Source: an uncultured Alkaliphilus sp. (GTDB lineage Bacteria > Bacillota > Clostridia > Peptostreptococcales > Natronincolaceae). Taken from it: a DNA stretch of 64,000 nucleotides. The position numbers and the translations under genes are program-made. Shown in pieces: positions 61,831 to 64,000 of this stretch (within the stretch, counting starts at the first letter, position 1; every line of letters starts with the position of its first letter). The notes beneath the pieces were generated by a model. It was not told the origin of the DNA. It made no database searches and saw nothing but the letters and a program-made list of their open reading frames with translations. Where the stretch lies: assembly GCA_938074565.1 (NCBI GenBank), contig CALJEQ010000015.1, positions 142,511 to 206,510 of the forward strand, written 5' to 3'.

Positions 61831-63093
61831 TTATACTTCTTTGTAGTTAAACATTTTAAAACCGATTTTATTAGTCTTAAAAACATGTTTGGCTATTACT
61901 CCGATAATCCATGATAAAATACCTACCCCAAGAATTAATAGATAAATTTTGTTAGCGAAAAAATCCACCAATATACCAAACATAATTTGACCAATGGGTA
62001 TAGCAGTCATTGCCACTGCCGTTTGAATTGATACAACTTTTCCTAATAAAGAATTTGGAGTTTCCTTTTGGATTAAGGTGGTAATAAAAATACTTACAAC
62101 AGTTAAAGAAAACATTACAAATATGGAACTTACACTAATAATCAAGTATTTAGTCAATGCATTGGTTACTAGATTACTTACACCAAAAGCCATGAAACCA
62201 AAGAATAAACCGCATCCACAAATCCATAAATATAAATTATTATCTTTAATTTTATCTTTTAATATACCTATGGTCATGGCGGAAAATATTATACTAAGAG
62301 ACATTCCTGCCTGAGTAAATCCATAATAGGTATCTGGCATTTTTAACATTACTTTTATCATATATGGTAAGCCCACTAGAAATATTGGAACAACAAATAG
62401 ATTAATTAAACATGCAATGCCAATTGACTTTAAAATAAAGGTATTCTCTTTAAGTATATAATGAATACCTTCCTTCATATCATTTATTATTGTTTTTACC
62501 ATATGATGAGACTGTTGTTTCTTTTCAAAGGGAATATTAATAAATATTTCCATGATAGCTGATAAAAAGAAACTTAAAGAACTTACAATAACGATAACTC
62601 TAATATCCAAAACACTATAGAGAATTCCACCTATTATAGGACCAAGGAAATTGGCAACTGAAACAACCCCTGATACAACTCCATTACTCTTTAAAAGCAT
62701 ATTTTCTGGTACCAACAGAGGAATACTCGATTGGACAGTAGGCTGATACATGGCACTAATTATAGTTAGCCCTGTCATAAGTAGACCTATAGCTATTATA
62801 GAATTGTTTCCCATGGATAGAAAAATTGCAAACATTGCCACTATAAAACTACTGGCAAAATCAAAAATCACCATAAGTTTTTTCCTATTAAAGCGATCTG
62901 CTATTACACCACCAACGGGAGAAATAAAAATAGTTGGTATTACTGAAACCCCCAATATTGTTCCAAAGATTGTTGCAGAGCCACTAATTTCTAATATATA
63001 TAAAGATAAGGCAAATCTTAAAATAGAAGCTCCAAATAATGAAATAACCTGCCCAATTACCATTAGTTTAAAATCTCTACTAAATGTCTTCAT
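61831..63093 (-). CDS. MFS transporter in a TetR-controlled operon
   Basis: A 420-residue major facilitator protein with about 12 helices. The N-terminal GQVISLFGASILRFALSLYILEISGSAT and the loop GVIADRFNRKKLM mark the MFS_3/enterobactin-exporter branch with a conserved DRxxRK loop after helix 2. Its ATG lies inside the 3' end of the TetR gene (14-base overlap). A multidrug or toxic-compound export role under control of that regulator is probable. Confidence 0.87.
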   Translation of the reverse strand: MKTFSRDFKLMVIGQVISLFGASILRFALSLYILEISGSATIFGTILGVSVIPTIFISPVGGVIADRFNRKKLMVIFDFASSFIVAMFAIFLSMGNNSIIAIGLLMTGLTIISAMYQPTVQSSIPLLVPENMLLKSNGVVSGVVSVANFLGPIIGGILYSVLDIRVIVIVSSLSFFLSAIMEIFINIPFEKKQQSHHMVKTIINDMKEGIHYILKENTFILKSIGIACLINLFVVPIFLVGLPYMIKVMLKMPDTYYGFTQAGMSLSIIFSAMTIGILKDKIKDNNLYLWICGCGLFFGFMAFGVSNLVTNALTKYLIISVSSIFVMFSLTVVSIFITTLIQKETPNSLLGKVVSIQTAVAMTAIPIGQIMFGILVDFFANKIYLLILGVGILSWIIGVIAKHVFKTNKIGFKMFNYKEV

Positions 63094-63751
63094 TTGAAAC
63101 CTCCAAAAATTTCCCCACTGCTAATGATAGGGTTTTCATTAGACTATCTATATTAGGCAATGGCATTAACCTTTGGTTATCAGTAAAATTATAGGCAAGT
63201 ATAGCATTATGGGTCGTTCCACTGATGGCAGTCATAATAAATTCTAAAATATCTTCCAACGGTATTTGAGGATGAAACTGTTTTTCTGCCACCTGCTTTA
63301 ATATAAAAGCAGATAACTGTTTTTGTAAATATTCTAAGTTAGAAACCTCTAAAAGCTGGTCTTTAACCTTAGCAAACCGCTGTGGCTCGTTGGCATATAA
63401 TACCGCCAGTTCAAAATATATTTTTCCATTACCTTTAATTGTATCTTGTATAAACTTCCCTATATATTGAAAAAAATCGTGCAAAATATCTAGTGGATCT
63501 TTGTCTGAGCTTAAAATAGTATTTACATCTGCCTCCATCTTATGGCTAATGGTGTTTTGATTCATTAATACCACAAATACTTCATCGATATTAGAGAAAT
63601 ATTTATATACTCCCCCTTGGCTCATTCCAGATTCTATAACAATATCCCTCATAGTTACACTGTAAATAGGCTGCCCAGTGCATACCCTTTTGGCAGCATC
63701 TAATATTTCAAGCTTCTTTTTCTCATAATGGGCTTCATTTACTTTAGGCAT
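63080..63751 (-). CDS. TetR family transcriptional regulator
   Basis: A 223-residue regulator. Residues 10-55 form the TetR helix-turn-helix (KKLEILDAAKRVC...VTMRDIVIESGMSQGGVYKYFSN). The C-terminal ligand domain resembles the TetR_C group of drug-efflux regulators. The gene precedes and overlaps the MFS gene, so it probably controls its own operon. AAGGAAGGAG lies ahead of the ATG. Confidence 0.9.
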   Translation of the reverse strand: MPKVNEAHYEKKKLEILDAAKRVCTGQPIYSVTMRDIVIESGMSQGGVYKYFSNIDEVFVVLMNQNTISHKMEADVNTILSSDKDPLDILHDFFQYIGKFIQDTIKGNGKIYFELAVLYANEPQRFAKVKDQLLEVSNLEYLQKQLSAFILKQVAEKQFHPQIPLEDILEFIMTAISGTTHNAILAYNFTDNQRLMPLPNIDSLMKTLSLAVGKFLEVSNEDI

Positions 63752-63778
63752 ATTACTCCTTCCTTTCCTTAAATCTAT

Positions 63779-63867
63779 TTATTTTCTTTTGTATTTTTCT
63801 ACACAATTAATAATTACTTCTGCTGCTTTTTCTGCTCCATTTTCTTGTCTAATCTTTTTACTGTATT
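63779..63867 (-). pseudogene. 3' remnant of a glycosyltransferase-like gene cut by an IS21-like element
   Basis: The last about 29 codons read KYSKKIRQENGAEKAAEVII then a basic tail and a stop. The xxGAEKAA-x-I pattern matches the C-terminal helix of UGT/MGT-type glycosyltransferases. The frame cannot extend upstream because the insertion-sequence end at 63868 begins there. The rest of the gene may lie beyond the IS outside the window. Confidence 0.35.
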
Positions 63868-64000
63868 TGTCAATTGAAAATTCCTCTATTTTTTAATTAA
63901 AAATTCCCCTAGAGGAGTAAAAAAATTATTGCTCTGAAAGCCAGCGTTTTGTCTCTTTTAATCTGTACGAATTCCCATTCATATTTACTATGTAAGATTT
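63868..64000 (-). mobile_element. End of an IS21-like insertion sequence (partial)
   Basis: The sequence begins TGTCAATTG, as IS21-type ends usually start with TG. Two imperfect direct copies of a 17-base block (AATTGAAAATTCCTCTA at 63872 and AATTAAAAATTCCCCTA at 63895) follow; multiple terminal repeats are a trait of IS21 ends. The 3' end of an IstB-like gene lies directly inside. The other end is outside the window. Confidence 0.45.
63926..64000 (-). CDS. C-terminal end of an IstB-like transposition ATPase (partial)
   Basis: An open frame of 24 codons runs from the window edge to TAA at 63926. It contains GNSYRLKETKRWLSEQ; S-Y-R-L-K near the C terminus is typical of IstB/DnaC-type helpers of IS21 transposases. 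Only the tail is visible. Confidence 0.45.
   Translation of the reverse strand, partial: KSYIVNMNGNSYRLKETKRWLSEQ

Overview
The window is low-GC DNA with a Firmicutes look: strong AGGAGG-type ribosome sites, occasional TTG/GTG starts, and long same-strand operons ending in T-tailed hairpins. A spore-germination operon tail at the left edge, a CoA-ligase (BioW) biotin route and a split methionine synthase point to an anaerobic spore-forming Clostridia member, perhaps Alkaliphilus-like. That placement is inference from gene content.

Left part (1-24 kb) is mostly metabolism. It holds the end of a Ger(x)C/GerD-like germination operon, a bioY-W-F-D-A operon behind a candidate BirA operator, a stalk/PrcB_C secreted protein, an OxlT-like MFS carrier, metF / MetH-activation / metH, and proA-proB-proC. 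An IS30-family element (11836-13014) sits between metF and a small redox gene set: a 5'-truncated CcdA/DsbD-like membrane protein, an unknown protein, a membrane-anchored thioredoxin-like protein, and a secreted 77-aa six-cysteine peptide with a cystine-knot spacing. A lipid kinase fused to a permuted NlpC/P60 (LRAT-like) domain, a DUF1287 protein, YwbE, GrpB and the helicase DbpA follow.

The middle (24.5-47.5 kb) is the accessory heart of the window. It carries four radical SAM proteins, three of them paralogues with cobalamin-type N-terminal domains, plus an M16 metallopeptidase, an MFS exporter, a winged-helix protein and three very small genes (50-59 aa) absent from ordinary gene calls. 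The small proteins share a C-terminal pattern close to D-x-L/V-D-L/V-E-x-x-G-x-N followed by a short hydrophobic tail. The layout, precursor-like genes each followed by a hairpin and then modification, export and protease genes, suggests an undescribed radical-SAM RiPP (ribosomal peptide) system. Embedded between its two halves is a defence island: a Septu-like PtuA ATPase / PtuB HNH pair and a complete type I restriction-modification system (hsdM-hsdS-hsdR), plus a DUF4846 lipoprotein.

The right part (47.7-64 kb) carries rtcB, a nitroreductase, a DUF454 protein, and an operon resembling the E. coli ynjBCD/ynjE/ynjF/ydjZ neighbourhood (binding protein, two permeases, ATPase, CDP-alcohol phosphatidyltransferase, Fe-S CCG protein, TVP38 protein, rhodanese lipoprotein). 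It then has a small helical protein, a MacB-like ABC exporter and a TetR-MFS pair. The window ends inside an IS21-like element that appears to cut the 3' end of a glycosyltransferase-like gene. No rRNA, tRNA, CRISPR array or replication origin was seen.
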